Part shown: piece after piece, positions 32,539 to 42,874 of the stretch | How positions within the stretch are numbered: the first letter of the stretch is position 1 | How the letters are laid out: every line of letters starts with the position of its first letter | NCBI GenBank assembly: GCA_000720805.1 | Contig: JODI01000002.1 | Span: forward strand, 62,001-126,000 | Reading direction: 5' to 3' | Length of the DNA: 64,000 nt | From: Streptomyces violaceoruber | GTDB lineage: Bacteria; Actinomycetota; Actinomycetes; Streptomycetales; Streptomycetaceae | Made by a program: the position numbers and the translations under genes | Notes under the pieces: model-generated | What the model was told of the DNA's origin: nothing | Seen by the model: only the letters and a program-made list of their open reading frames with translations | The model's database searches: none

Positions 32539-34348
32539 GGCGTTTCGCCTCCCGGGCGATCACGACGGGGTCCTCGATCAGCCGTACGGTGAGGGGCTCG
32601 GCCGGCACCGCACGTTTCCGGCCGCCCGGTGCGTCGGTCAGGTTCCACCGGCGGCAGATCCCGTCGAGCACCAGGGCGTGCAGGGTGAGGTCGCCGTTCG
32701 GCGCGATGTGCAGACGCAGGAAGCCCTTGTGGTCCTCGACGGCCTGGCCGGACATCTGCCAGTCGGCGACGGCGCCGCCGCGTGCCGACAGCACCCACAG
32801 GGCGAAGGCCTGCGAGCCGGCCACCGCGCCCAGCACCGCGGCGACCGCGAGACAGACCAGCAGCACCCCCCAGCCGGGCCAGTGCGCGGGGAACGGCAGC
32901 GCGACGGTGACGGCGAGAGCCCCCAGCGCCACCACGGCCTGAAGAAGTACGGCGTCGGCGGCCCGGGGTCTGGCCGGGCGCGGGCGCCAGGTCCGGCGCG
33001 AAAGACCCCACAGCACCACCACGACACCACCGGTCACCGCGGTGAACAGGCCCAGGTCCGCGGCGCTCCCGTGCCGTACGGCGTCGACGGGCTGCAGCTG
33101 GTCCCGCGCCACCGCGAACAGGAAGCCGAGGACGACGAAGGCGGCGGTGTGCACGGCCGCGGTGAGCCGGCAGAAGCCGGGGTTGCGCCGGGGCAGCCAG
33201 TACGGGGACCACGGCGCCGCGATCCGGCGGGCGAGCCGACGGGACTTCCCGACCCGGGGGTAGGTGCTCTCGTCGGCGCGGGTGAAGGTCACCGCAGGGG
33301 CGTCCTTCTCCCGCAGCCGGGTCCCCGAGGGCGGCAGGGACAGGTCGCGGGGCAGGGTGTGGGTCGAGGACAGGAAGGCGCCGCCGAGACCACACGTCAC
33401 CAGCTGCCGGCGCCGGGGGTCGGGCGGCGGGCAGGCGCACTCGGGCGGATCCGTGGGCAGGCGCTCGGCGTAGCGGGCGTAGTGGTGTTTGTCGCCCGTC
33501 AGCCACAGCCGGATCGAGGCGCCGGTGGGCACCTGCTCGCCGGTGCGCTGGTCGGTGCGGGTGCGGACCACGGTGCGGTCGAACCGGTGCAGCGTGTCGA
33601 AGGCCTCGGCGTCGTCCGCGCACTTGACCCAGGTGGGTTCGGCGCAGCAGACGATCACCCCGTCGCCCGGTTGCAGCCGGGCCGACAGATGGTTCTGGAA
33701 GTAGCGCGTCTGGGGGTCGTCCAGATACGCGCCGAGTTGGCTGTCGAGGCCGACCAGCCACCACTTGCACGGCAGCCGTACGGCGAAGTAGCTGCGGGTC
33801 TGCCGGGTCCGCCAGCCGCCGACGGGCTGTTGCAGGGCGAAGGTCCGCAGGAACGCGGTGAGGCCGTCGTACCAGTCGTGGTTGCCCGGCAGGGCCAGCA
33901 TCAGCGGCGGGGCGCCGTCGGTGGAGGGCAGGGCGGAGGCGTAGGGGCCGGTCATGCCGTCGCGGTAGGCCGCCGCCGAGGCCACCGGGTAGACCTCGTC
34001 GCCGCCGAGCACGAGCAGCGCGCCGCGTGGCAGCCGCTCGCGGCGGACGGTGAGGTCGTCGGCGGCGAGGGACCAGGCCACCGACGCGGTGGCGTCGAAG
34101 CCGTCACCGAGGTCGGCGACGTAGTCGATCCACAGCTCGCGCGGGTCGGAGTCCCCGAGCGGGGCCCGCAGAGGCGCGGCCCTGAGGGTGCCCTGGATCT
34201 CCCGCTTGTCGGCGTACGCGGCGAAGACGTCGGCCAGTGCGACCTTGACGCCGGTCCGCACGAGGGAGACCGGGTCCAGCCAGCGCACCGGCTCGCACGG
34301 GGTGAAGTCGAGCTCCTTGGCGTGCGCGCGCAGCTGCTTGAGGTTCAT
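32438..34348 (-). CDS. Membrane-bound metallophosphoesterase
   Basis: A 636-residue protein. The first ~400 residues carry calcineurin-type phosphoesterase motifs: VADLGDGFDA, VLGGDEVYP, LPGNHDWYDG and GDKHHYARY, which supply the two-metal centre. Between ~420 and ~560 lie about four hydrophobic helices, and the C-terminal ~80 residues are soluble and basic. The ATG at 34348 overlaps the GMC gene stop by ATGA. Such phosphoesterases cut phosphomonoesters, diesters or nucleotides; the target here is unknown, but coupling to oxidoreductase and hydrolase genes suggests a shared lipid pathway at the membrane. Confidence 0.82.
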   Translation of the reverse strand: MNLKQLRAHAKELDFTPCEPVRWLDPVSLVRTGVKVALADVFAAYADKREIQGTLRAAPLRAPLGDSDPRELWIDYVADLGDGFDATASVAWSLAADDLTVRRERLPRGALLVLGGDEVYPVASAAAYRDGMTGPYASALPSTDGAPPLMLALPGNHDWYDGLTAFLRTFALQQPVGGWRTRQTRSYFAVRLPCKWWLVGLDSQLGAYLDDPQTRYFQNHLSARLQPGDGVIVCCAEPTWVKCADDAEAFDTLHRFDRTVVRTRTDQRTGEQVPTGASIRLWLTGDKHHYARYAERLPTDPPECACPPPDPRRRQLVTCGLGGAFLSSTHTLPRDLSLPPSGTRLREKDAPAVTFTRADESTYPRVGKSRRLARRIAAPWSPYWLPRRNPGFCRLTAAVHTAAFVVLGFLFAVARDQLQPVDAVRHGSAADLGLFTAVTGGVVVVLWGLSRRTWRPRPARPRAADAVLLQAVVALGALAVTVALPFPAHWPGWGVLLVCLAVAAVLGAVAGSQAFALWVLSARGGAVADWQMSGQAVEDHKGFLRLHIAPNGDLTLHALVLDGICRRWNLTDAPGGRKRAVPAEPLTVRLIEDPVVIAREAKRHGRTTRTQPARPQRQRPPDRLRPTHAHAPHDSQ

Positions 34349-36876
34349 GGCCTGTCCTTCGCGGGCACGGCGCGCGCCAGGCGTCCGCCGTAGACGGCCC
34401 ACAGTTCGCCCAGGAACAGCTTGCCGAAGAGCTCCATCGCCCGCGCCGGATGCGGGCCGGTGGTGCGGAAGGTGGTCAGCTGCCGGACGAAGTCACCGAT
34501 CCGGATGGTGACGATCCCGGCACCGATGACGGGCGCGGTGGTGTCGTCGTCGGGGTGCGTGTGCCCGGCGAGCAGGCGGACGGGGAGGGTGGAGGTGTCG
34601 GTCCAGACGTCGACGCCGGGGTCGTCGTGGACGTCCTTGTGCCCGGTGAGGGTGAGCGGGGTGCCCTCCTGGGTGCGCAGGTGGAGCCGGTACGGCATGC
34701 GCCGTCGGCTCGCGTCGCCGTCCTGGGTGAAGAGGTTGAACCAGCCGCGCTCCACCTCCAGCCGCCCGCCGAGGACGTCGCAGTCGACGTGGCCGACGGC
34801 GTCCGCCGCGTGGGCCGGCTCGGCGATGAAGCGGTCGACGTCGGCGGCGGTGATGGTGAGCCGGAAGCTCAGCCGCTGCCCGAGCGAACGTCCGAGCGCG
34901 TGCCCCTGCTCGGGATCGTCGACATCGAGGGCGACGTGGCCCTTCATCTCCTCGGTGAAGCTGAGGCTGGTGGGTGGCTCGGTGGGTGAAGCGGCTCCGG
35001 TGGGCGAGGCGGCTTTCGCGGGCGAGGCGTGGGTGCCCGGCGTCGCGGGGTCCGCCGGGGCGGCTTCGGCCGGAGTGCGCGGCGCGGTCCCGTCGGCCGC
35101 CGGTCCCACACGTGCCGTACGCGCCGTACGTGCCGCCGACGCCCCGGCGGCCGCGTGCGGCGCCGATTCGCCGTCCAGGATCCGGTCGCAGGCCCGGTCC
35201 GCGACGGCCGCGATCGTCAGGGAGGGGTTCGCGCCCACCGCACCCGGCAGCAGCGCGCCGTCCAGCACGTGGAGGCCCGGGAAGCCGAAGACCTCGCCGA
35301 TGTCGTCGCACACGCCCTCCCCCGGGTGGCGGCCCATGGGGGAACCGCCGAGCGGGTGCACGGTGATCACGCGGTTGCCCCACCACCACAGCGGGTTGTC
35401 GAGGAAGTCGCCGCCCAGCGCGCCCGCGATGTCCCGCATGGTCGAGCGGACCCGGTCGAAGTACGCGCGTGAGGTGCGCGTCGTCCAGTCGACGTCGAGT
35501 TGGCCGCGGCGCAGCCGCATCCGGCCGTCCGGCACATCGCGCCCCATGCCCAGCAGGGGCAGGGAGGTCGCGGAGAGCATGGCGGGCCCGAGCAGCGACG
35601 CCAGTTGCCCGCCGACGCGGCCCGCCGGATCCACGCCGAGGCGGGTCAGCAGCCGGTGCAGCCCGAACCCGAGGAGGCGGCGGGCCCCGCCCGGCAGTTG
35701 GGCGGACTCGGCGAGCCACGCGACGAAGGCCGGGTGTCCGGCGTCCTCGATGTAGAAGCCGCGCCCGGCCGAACCGTCCTCGTCGAGTGCGTCGCCGCCG
35801 CGCACGGCACTCGTGATGACCGGTCCTGTGCTGCCGTCCAGCCGCAGGGGCCGCCCCCCGTCGCCGTCGGCCGTGGCGCGCAGCACCATGCCGAGCAGAT
35901 CGCCGTTGCCGCTGAACCGGGTGCCCAGCGCGCCGCTGAGGCCGGGCAGCGCCGCGCGGTTGCGCAGCAGCAGAAAAGTCGAGCCGAAGGTGCCGGCCGC
36001 CAGCACCAGCCGGCGGCAGCGGATGCGGTGCAGGGGCAGCCGGTCGGTGGCCGTACGGCGGCCTTCGCGGGCCGGATCGTGGACGACGTACGAGACGTCG
36101 TAGCCACCGCCGGGACGGGGTGCGAAGCCCCGTACCTCGCAGCGGGTGCGCACATCGGCGCCGTGGTGCCGGGCCGCCGACAGGTACGTGTGGTCCAGGG
36201 TGTTCTTCGCGCCGTAGTTGCAGCCGACGTCGCACTCGCCGCACAGCCGGCAGGTGCTGCGGGGCAGGCCGTGCAGATTGCCGTAGTCGGGGTCGGTGAT
36301 CTGCGCGCCCGGCACGGGCGCCGCACCGGGCCGGGGCGCGAAGGAGACGGCGAGGGGCGGCCGGAACACGGGCAGGCCGAGCCGACGGGCCGCCTGGTGC
36401 AGGGCGAGTGTCTTCGGGGTGTCCTGGTACGGGTAGGTCGTGGCGCCGAGCATGCGCTCCACCCGGTCGTAGTGCGGGTCGAGGTCGGCGCGGCCGATCG
36501 GCCAGTTCTCGTAACCGCCGCCGGGCAGGGGCGACTCGTGCGCGAACCACCGTTCGTCCTTGCGCAGCAGGACGTTGGCGTAGATGAGGGATCCGCCGCC
36601 CAGGCCGCTGGAGACGACGCCTTCCAGCCCGCGGAAGGACCAGATGTCGAACATTCCGTGCAGGCCGTTGCTCGGGTCCCAGAAGTTGCGAGCCATGTCG
36701 GCGGGGCTGCGGGGGAAGCCGCCCGGCGGGTATGGCTTGCCCCTTTCCAGCACCACCACCGACCGTCCGGCCTCGGCGAGGCGGTACGCGGTGACGGCCC
36801 CGCCGAAGCCGGAACCGACGACCACGGTGTCGACGAGGGCTGTGTGCTGCTGGCTGTCGTGCGGTTCGCCGGCCAT
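34345..36876 (-). CDS. GMC oxidoreductase (cholesterol-oxidase-like) with extra C-terminal domain
   Basis: An 843-residue FAD enzyme. The Rossmann motif VVVGSGFGGAVTAYRLAE opens the protein; NFWDPSNGL and the GLGGGSLIYANV region fit cholesterol-oxidase-like GMC proteins. CRLCGECDVGC is a cysteine cluster common in this subgroup. The catalytic end has HPLGGSPMG and GANPSLTIAAVADR. After ~575 comes an Ala/Pro/Thr-rich linker (~60 residues) and then a ~195-residue beta-rich domain not found in ordinary cholesterol oxidases. No signal peptide, so cytoplasmic or membrane-associated. First gene of a four-gene coupled operon. Oxidation of a sterol or other alcohol is the likely reaction. Confidence 0.87.
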   Translation of the reverse strand: MAGEPHDSQQHTALVDTVVVGSGFGGAVTAYRLAEAGRSVVVLERGKPYPPGGFPRSPADMARNFWDPSNGLHGMFDIWSFRGLEGVVSSGLGGGSLIYANVLLRKDERWFAHESPLPGGGYENWPIGRADLDPHYDRVERMLGATTYPYQDTPKTLALHQAARRLGLPVFRPPLAVSFAPRPGAAPVPGAQITDPDYGNLHGLPRSTCRLCGECDVGCNYGAKNTLDHTYLSAARHHGADVRTRCEVRGFAPRPGGGYDVSYVVHDPAREGRRTATDRLPLHRIRCRRLVLAAGTFGSTFLLLRNRAALPGLSGALGTRFSGNGDLLGMVLRATADGDGGRPLRLDGSTGPVITSAVRGGDALDEDGSAGRGFYIEDAGHPAFVAWLAESAQLPGGARRLLGFGLHRLLTRLGVDPAGRVGGQLASLLGPAMLSATSLPLLGMGRDVPDGRMRLRRGQLDVDWTTRTSRAYFDRVRSTMRDIAGALGGDFLDNPLWWWGNRVITVHPLGGSPMGRHPGEGVCDDIGEVFGFPGLHVLDGALLPGAVGANPSLTIAAVADRACDRILDGESAPHAAAGASAARTARTARVGPAADGTAPRTPAEAAPADPATPGTHASPAKAASPTGAASPTEPPTSLSFTEEMKGHVALDVDDPEQGHALGRSLGQRLSFRLTITAADVDRFIAEPAHAADAVGHVDCDVLGGRLEVERGWFNLFTQDGDASRRRMPYRLHLRTQEGTPLTLTGHKDVHDDPGVDVWTDTSTLPVRLLAGHTHPDDDTTAPVIGAGIVTIRIGDFVRQLTTFRTTGPHPARAMELFGKLFLGELWAVYGGRLARAVPAKDRP

Positions 36877-37155
36877 GGGTGCTCCCTGCCCTGGCCCCCC
36901 ACAGCGTGCTCAAGCCTCTCAGAACATGCTCACACCGGGAGCAGGTGTCAGCAAACGGGAGATTCGCACCGTATCGCTTTCAACTTCCTGCCCGGTAGCG
37001 TCCTCGGAGGGGACGAGAACAGCAACGGGCCCTGGGCGCCGGACAGTTGGAGGACACCGCCCTCACCACCGCCCTCACCACCGCCTTCGACCACCGCCCT
37101 CGACCACCGCCTTCGACCACCGGCAGCGGGTGCCGTGATGTGGCGGCCGGCTGTG
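36877..37155. other. Promoter region of the GMC operon and spacer
   Basis: Nearest to 36877 lies the start region of the GMC operon, on a stretch with lower GC (36935-37000) that probably contains the promoter. The rest is the tandem repeat at 37056-37118. No gene recognised. Confidence 0.5.
37056..37118. repeat. Five 12-13 bp tandem repeats
   Basis: Units ACCGCCCTCACC (37056-37067, 37068-37079) and ACCGCC(T/C)TCGACC (37080-37092, 37093-37105, 37106-37118). They lie downstream of the TerB-like gene, between it and the GMC operon. Confidence 0.85.
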
Positions 37156-37851
37156 TCACGACGGCGTACGCGCCGCCGCCAGCAGCCGTGTCACGTCGTC
37201 CGTGCAGATGGTCAGCGCGGCACCCACCGTGGTGAGGGCGTCGCGTTCGGCCGGGGTGTACGGGCCGTCCGCGAGGGCGATGCGGGCGCCCTGCAGGAGG
37301 ATCGCTTCACGGCCGGCCGGCGCGAGGTGGGGGGCCAGGGGGTCCAGGGCCTCGTGGAGCTCTATGGCCAGGCCCGTTCCGCAGGGGCGGCCGTAGACCC
37401 GGCCGGTGTCGGCGGCGAGCGCCTCGACCAGGGCGCTGAGCTGGTCCTCGGTGCAGTCGTCGAAGCCGGCGGCGCGGACCGTCGCGGCGGCCGTCTCCAG
37501 GGACGTACGGGAGCAGCTACCGCCCGCGGCGAGCACGGCGAGGGCGACGGTGTGGACGGCGTCGCGGAGCATCGCGGAGAAGCGGGTGGTGGTCGGGTGG
37601 TCCAGCACGTCGGTGCCGAAGTGACGGCGGCAGGCCGCGCACTCCACGACCGGGCCGGTGTCCCCGCGCGGGGCCACGGGCACCCCGAGGAGGGTGAAGC
37701 GGCGGCGGCCGGTCAGCCGCTGGTAGTTGCGGTCGCCTCCGCAGCCCGGGCAGAAGAACTCGCCGTCCCCGACGGCGGTCCACGCGGTACGGGTGCCCAG
37801 GAGGCGCACAGGCCTGGCGGCCGAGCCGTTTCGTCCCCGTCCTGGCAGCAC
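37156..37851 (-). CDS. TerB-like protein with zinc ribbon
   Basis: A 231-residue cytoplasmic protein. An N-terminal zinc ribbon FFCPGCGGDRNYQRL...VVECAACRRHFG precedes a helical domain with the acidic/aromatic residues of the TerB (tellurite resistance) fold, for example ARIALADGPYTPAERDAL. Proteins of this build are conserved in Streptomyces and placed near leuA; they have not been shown to confer tellurite resistance. The GTG at 37851 follows GGAGG by 6 bases, so the longer frame upstream is not used. Role unknown; TerB domains bind metal and often sense stress. Confidence 0.82.
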   Translation of the reverse strand: MLPGRGRNGSAARPVRLLGTRTAWTAVGDGEFFCPGCGGDRNYQRLTGRRRFTLLGVPVAPRGDTGPVVECAACRRHFGTDVLDHPTTTRFSAMLRDAVHTVALAVLAAGGSCSRTSLETAAATVRAAGFDDCTEDQLSALVEALAADTGRVYGRPCGTGLAIELHEALDPLAPHLAPAGREAILLQGARIALADGPYTPAERDALTTVGAALTICTDDVTRLLAAARTPS

Positions 37852-37981
37852 GTCGCACCTCCGTAACCACGCGGCAACATCGCAGCGCTTGCGTGATGTT
37901 AGCCACATCTGCGAGGCGGCGTCAGTACCCCGGAGGAGACCTTTCCGTGACCTCCACAGCAAATGGCCGGTATATGACGGA

Positions 37982-38013
37982 ACCCCGCCCGCCCCGGGAA
38001 GGGCGAACGGGGT
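37982..38013 (-). terminator. Hairpin behind leuA
   Basis: ACCCCGCCC (37982-37990) pairs with GGGCGaaCGGGGT (38001-38013) with a two-base bulge. It lies 24 bp after the leuA stop. Confidence 0.5.
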
Positions 38014-38036
38014 CCTCGAACCGCCGGTCCGACTGG

Positions 38037-40049
<2,013 letters not shown>

Positions 40050-40107
40050 TCACCAATCATGGTTGCGGGTGGTGACAGCGGTATGACTCAGTGCAAGGGT
40101 GCCCGGC

Positions 40108-41178
40108 ATGACCACCACCGGGGGCTTCGAGCCCGTCTTCTGTACCGTCGTACCGCCGCATGTCCTCGACAAGCTGGCCCGCAGCGACGACCCCGCACTC
40201 TCCGGTCCCGCCCGGCGCACCCTGATGCGCGACAGCGAGCTGCGCGGTCGCCGCCGCGTCACCACCGAGTTCCGTCTCGCGGCGGCGCCGGCCGCGAAGG
40301 CGCCCTCCGAGCAGCCGCTGCGCACCCTCTACGACGCCGGGCACGGCACCGAGCTGCCCGGCACCAAGGTGCGCGAGGAGGGCTCACAGCCCGGCCAGGA
40401 CGCCACGGTCAACCGCGCCTACTCCGGCCTCGGCGCCACCTTCGACCTGTACCTCAAGGCATACGGCCGCCACTCGATCGACGGCGACGGTCTGCCGCTG
40501 GACGCCACCGTCCACTACGACGAGAACTACAACAACGCCTTCTGGAACGGCGAGCAGATGGTGTTCGGCGACGGGGACGGCGAGATCTTCCTCGACTTCA
40601 CCATCCCGATCGACGTCATCGGCCACGAACTGACCCACGGCGTCACGCAGCACACGGCGAACCTCACGTACTTCGGGCAGCCGGGCGCCCTCAACGAGTC
40701 GATGTCCGACGTCTTCGGCTCCCTCATCAAGCAGTACACGCTCGGCCAGACCGCCGCCGAGGCCGACTGGCTGATCGGCGCCGGCCTGCTCGCCCCGAGC
40801 GTCACCGGCAAGGCCCTGCGCTCCATGAAGGAGCCGGGAAGCGCGTACGACGACGACGTCCTCGGCAAGGACCCGCAGCCCGCGACGATGGACCAGTACG
40901 TGCGCACCGGCCGGGACAACGGCGGCGTCCACATCAACTCGGGCATCCCCAACCACGCGTTCTACCTGGTCGCCACCGCCCTCGGGGGCCACGCCTGGGA
41001 GAAGGCGGGCCAGGTCTGGTACGACGTCCTGACGGGCGGGGAGCTGTCGGAGAAGGCGTTCTTCGGCGACTTCGCGAAGCTGACCGTGAAGGCCGCGCGG
41101 GAGCGCTTCGGCGACGGCGGCGAGGAACTCCAGGCCGTGGAGAAGGCGTGGGAGCAGGTCGGGGTGCGGATCCTGTGA
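40108..41178 (+). CDS. M4 (protealysin-like) metallopeptidase
   Basis: A 356-residue zinc protease of the thermolysin family. The zinc site is HELTH (from residue 173) with the third ligand Glu in ALNESMSDVFG (residue 197), and the catalytic His is in GGVHINSGIPNHAFY. A short propeptide-like N-terminus with PPHVLDKLA and RGRRRV precedes the catalytic domain, as in protealysin-like M4 proteases. There is no signal peptide, also typical for that group. The ATG at 40108 follows AAGGGTG. The gene for an emfourin-type inhibitor follows 20 bp later, so protease and inhibitor are probably co-expressed. Confidence 0.92.
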   Translation: MTTTGGFEPVFCTVVPPHVLDKLARSDDPALSGPARRTLMRDSELRGRRRVTTEFRLAAAPAAKAPSEQPLRTLYDAGHGTELPGTKVREEGSQPGQDATVNRAYSGLGATFDLYLKAYGRHSIDGDGLPLDATVHYDENYNNAFWNGEQMVFGDGDGEIFLDFTIPIDVIGHELTHGVTQHTANLTYFGQPGALNESMSDVFGSLIKQYTLGQTAAEADWLIGAGLLAPSVTGKALRSMKEPGSAYDDDVLGKDPQPATMDQYVRTGRDNGGVHINSGIPNHAFYLVATALGGHAWEKAGQVWYDVLTGGELSEKAFFGDFAKLTVKAARERFGDGGEELQAVEKAWEQVGVRIL

Positions 41179-41198
41179 CCGCGTACTAGACAGGACCC

Positions 41199-41465
41199 AT
41201 GCGTATTCAAGTGCGGCGCACGGGCGGATTCGCGGGGATCGAGCGGCACGCCGAGGTGGACACCTCGGGACGGCCCGACGCCGACGAGTGGCAGGCCCTG
41301 GCCGAGCAGGCGGTCGCCGCCGGCCGGGGCACACCTCCGATCGGGGTGCCGGACGGCTTCAGCTACCAGATCACCGTGGACGACAGGACGGTGTACGCGG
41401 CCGATCCCCGGCTCACGGAGGAACAGCGGAGGCTGATCACGCGGGTGCTGAAGGAAGGCGCTTGA
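41199..41465 (+). CDS. Emfourin-type protealysin inhibitor
   Basis: An 88-residue cytoplasmic protein: RIQVRRTGGFAGIERHAEVD, then FSYQITVDDRTVYAADPRLT, with a helical C-terminus. This matches emfourin, the inhibitor that is encoded beside protealysin-like M4 proteases and blocks them in the cell. The position 20 bp behind the M4 gene supports the call. It should protect the cytoplasm from the unexported protease or control its activity. Its last codons lie in a local 19-bp direct repeat. Confidence 0.88.
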   Translation: MRIQVRRTGGFAGIERHAEVDTSGRPDADEWQALAEQAVAAGRGTPPIGVPDGFSYQITVDDRTVYAADPRLTEEQRRLITRVLKEGA

Positions 41466-41495
41466 CGGCGACTGGGGGAAGGCGCTTGACGGCGA
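41453..41495. repeat. 19-bp direct repeat at the end of the emfourin gene
   Basis: GGAAGGCGCTTGACGGCGA occurs at 41453-41471 and again at 41477-41495. The first copy contains the emfourin stop codon. It looks like a short tandem duplication of 24 bp. Confidence 0.9.
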
Positions 41496-41502
41496 ACGGG
41501 AA

Positions 41503-41526
41503 GGCGCGCAACTGCTTGTTCGCGCC
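41503..41526 (+). terminator. Hairpin behind the M4-emfourin pair
   Basis: GGCGCG (41503-41508) pairs with CGCGCC (41521-41526), extended inside by AAC/GTT. It separates the protease pair from the glucosidase operon. Confidence 0.6.
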
Positions 41527-41532
41527 TGCCCG

Positions 41533-41562
41533 TTGACTTCCCTACCCGCCAGTACGGATGAT
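41533..41562 (+). promoter_or_regulatory. Candidate promoter of the glucosidase-transporter operon
   Basis: TTGACT (41533-41538), 18-bp spacer, GATGAT (41557-41562), then 7 bases to the ATG at 41570. This fits a leaderless transcript; no Shine-Dalgarno site is present. Confidence 0.45.
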
Positions 41563-41569
41563 CCGGCGC

Positions 41570-42874
41570 ATGGCGACGAACCCCGTACCCCAGTTCCCGG
41601 ACGGCTTCCTGTGGGGCGTCTCGACCTCGGCGCATCAGATCGAGGGAGCGGCGGACGAGCGCGAGCCGTCCGTCTGGGACGCCTTCACGGCCGAGCCCGG
41701 CCACGTGAAGGACGGCTCCACCGCATCGGTGGCCTGCGACCACTACCACCGCTACCCGGAGGACGTGGCGCTCCTGGCCGGCCTCGGGGTGGACGCGTAC
41801 CGCTTCTCGATCTCCTGGCCGCGGGTGAACTCCCCCGGCGGCCTCGACTTCTACGACCGCCTGGTGGACGAGCTGTGCACGGCGGGCGTACGGCCGGTCC
41901 CGACCCTCTTCCACTGGGACCTGCCGGCCACCCTGGACTGGCTGGACCGGGACACCGCCGCCCGCTTCGCCGAGTACGTGTCGGTCGTGGCGCGGCGGCT
42001 CGGCGACCGCGTGCAGAAGTGGATCACGCTCAACGAGCCCGCCGAGCACACGATGTTCGGGCACGCCCTGGGCGTCCACGCGCCGGGCAAGCGGCTGATG
42101 TTCGACGCCCTTCCGGCCGCCCACCACCAGCTCCTCGGCCACGGTCTGGCCGTACGGGCCCTGCGCGCGGCCGGCGCGACCGACATCGGCATCGCCAACT
42201 CGCACGGGCCGACGTGGCCGGCGTCCCGGGAACCCGCGGATGTGGAGGCGGCCGGTTTCTACGACCTGTTGCTGAACCGCCTGTTCGCGGACCCGGTCCT
42301 GCTCGGTGAATACCCGGACGGGCTCGGCGAGTTGATGCCGGGTGACGTGGCGGCCGACCTGAAGGTCATCGGGGAACCCGTCGACTGGTACGGCGTCAAC
42401 TACTACGCGCCGACCCGGGTGGGCGCACCGCAGGGCGAGGACATCGAGTTCGGCGGACTGACGATCCCGGCGGAACTCCCCTTCTCCGTACGGCAGATCG
42501 AGGGCGTCCCGGTGACGGACTTCGGCTGGCCGGTGGTCCCGGAGGGCCTGACGGAACTGCTCACCACCTTCCGGGACCGCTACGGCGACCGGCTCCCGCC
42601 CGTCGTCATCACCGAGAACGGCTGCTCGTACGAGGGTGTCGACGACCAGAACCGGATCGCCTACCTCGACGGACACGTGCGGGCCGTCCACGACGCGCTG
42701 GACGCGGGCGTGGACGTCCGCGGCTACTTCGTCTGGTCCCTCCTCGACAACTTCGAGTGGGCGGAGGGGTACGCGCGGCGGTTCGGGCTGGTGCACGTGG
42801 ACTTCGCCTCGCTGAAGAGGACTCCGAAGGCGTCGTACGACTGGTACCGGGAGCTGCTGCGGGCCCAGAGATGA
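41570..42874 (+). CDS. GH1 beta-glucosidase
   Basis: A 434-residue glycoside hydrolase family 1 enzyme that cleaves beta-linked glucose (or related sugars) from disaccharides with retention. It opens with FPDGFLWGVSTSAHQIEGA, the family N-terminal signature. The acid/base Glu is in TLNEP, the nucleophile Glu in ITENGCSYEG, and WSLLDNFEWAEGY closes the barrel. No signal peptide, so it works inside the cell on imported sugars. The ATG at 41570 is preferred; another in-frame ATG is at 41558. It overlaps the following MFS gene by ATGA, which probably imports the substrate. Confidence 0.93.
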   Translation: MATNPVPQFPDGFLWGVSTSAHQIEGAADEREPSVWDAFTAEPGHVKDGSTASVACDHYHRYPEDVALLAGLGVDAYRFSISWPRVNSPGGLDFYDRLVDELCTAGVRPVPTLFHWDLPATLDWLDRDTAARFAEYVSVVARRLGDRVQKWITLNEPAEHTMFGHALGVHAPGKRLMFDALPAAHHQLLGHGLAVRALRAAGATDIGIANSHGPTWPASREPADVEAAGFYDLLLNRLFADPVLLGEYPDGLGELMPGDVAADLKVIGEPVDWYGVNYYAPTRVGAPQGEDIEFGGLTIPAELPFSVRQIEGVPVTDFGWPVVPEGLTELLTTFRDRYGDRLPPVVITENGCSYEGVDDQNRIAYLDGHVRAVHDALDAGVDVRGYFVWSLLDNFEWAEGYARRFGLVHVDFASLKRTPKASYDWYRELLRAQR

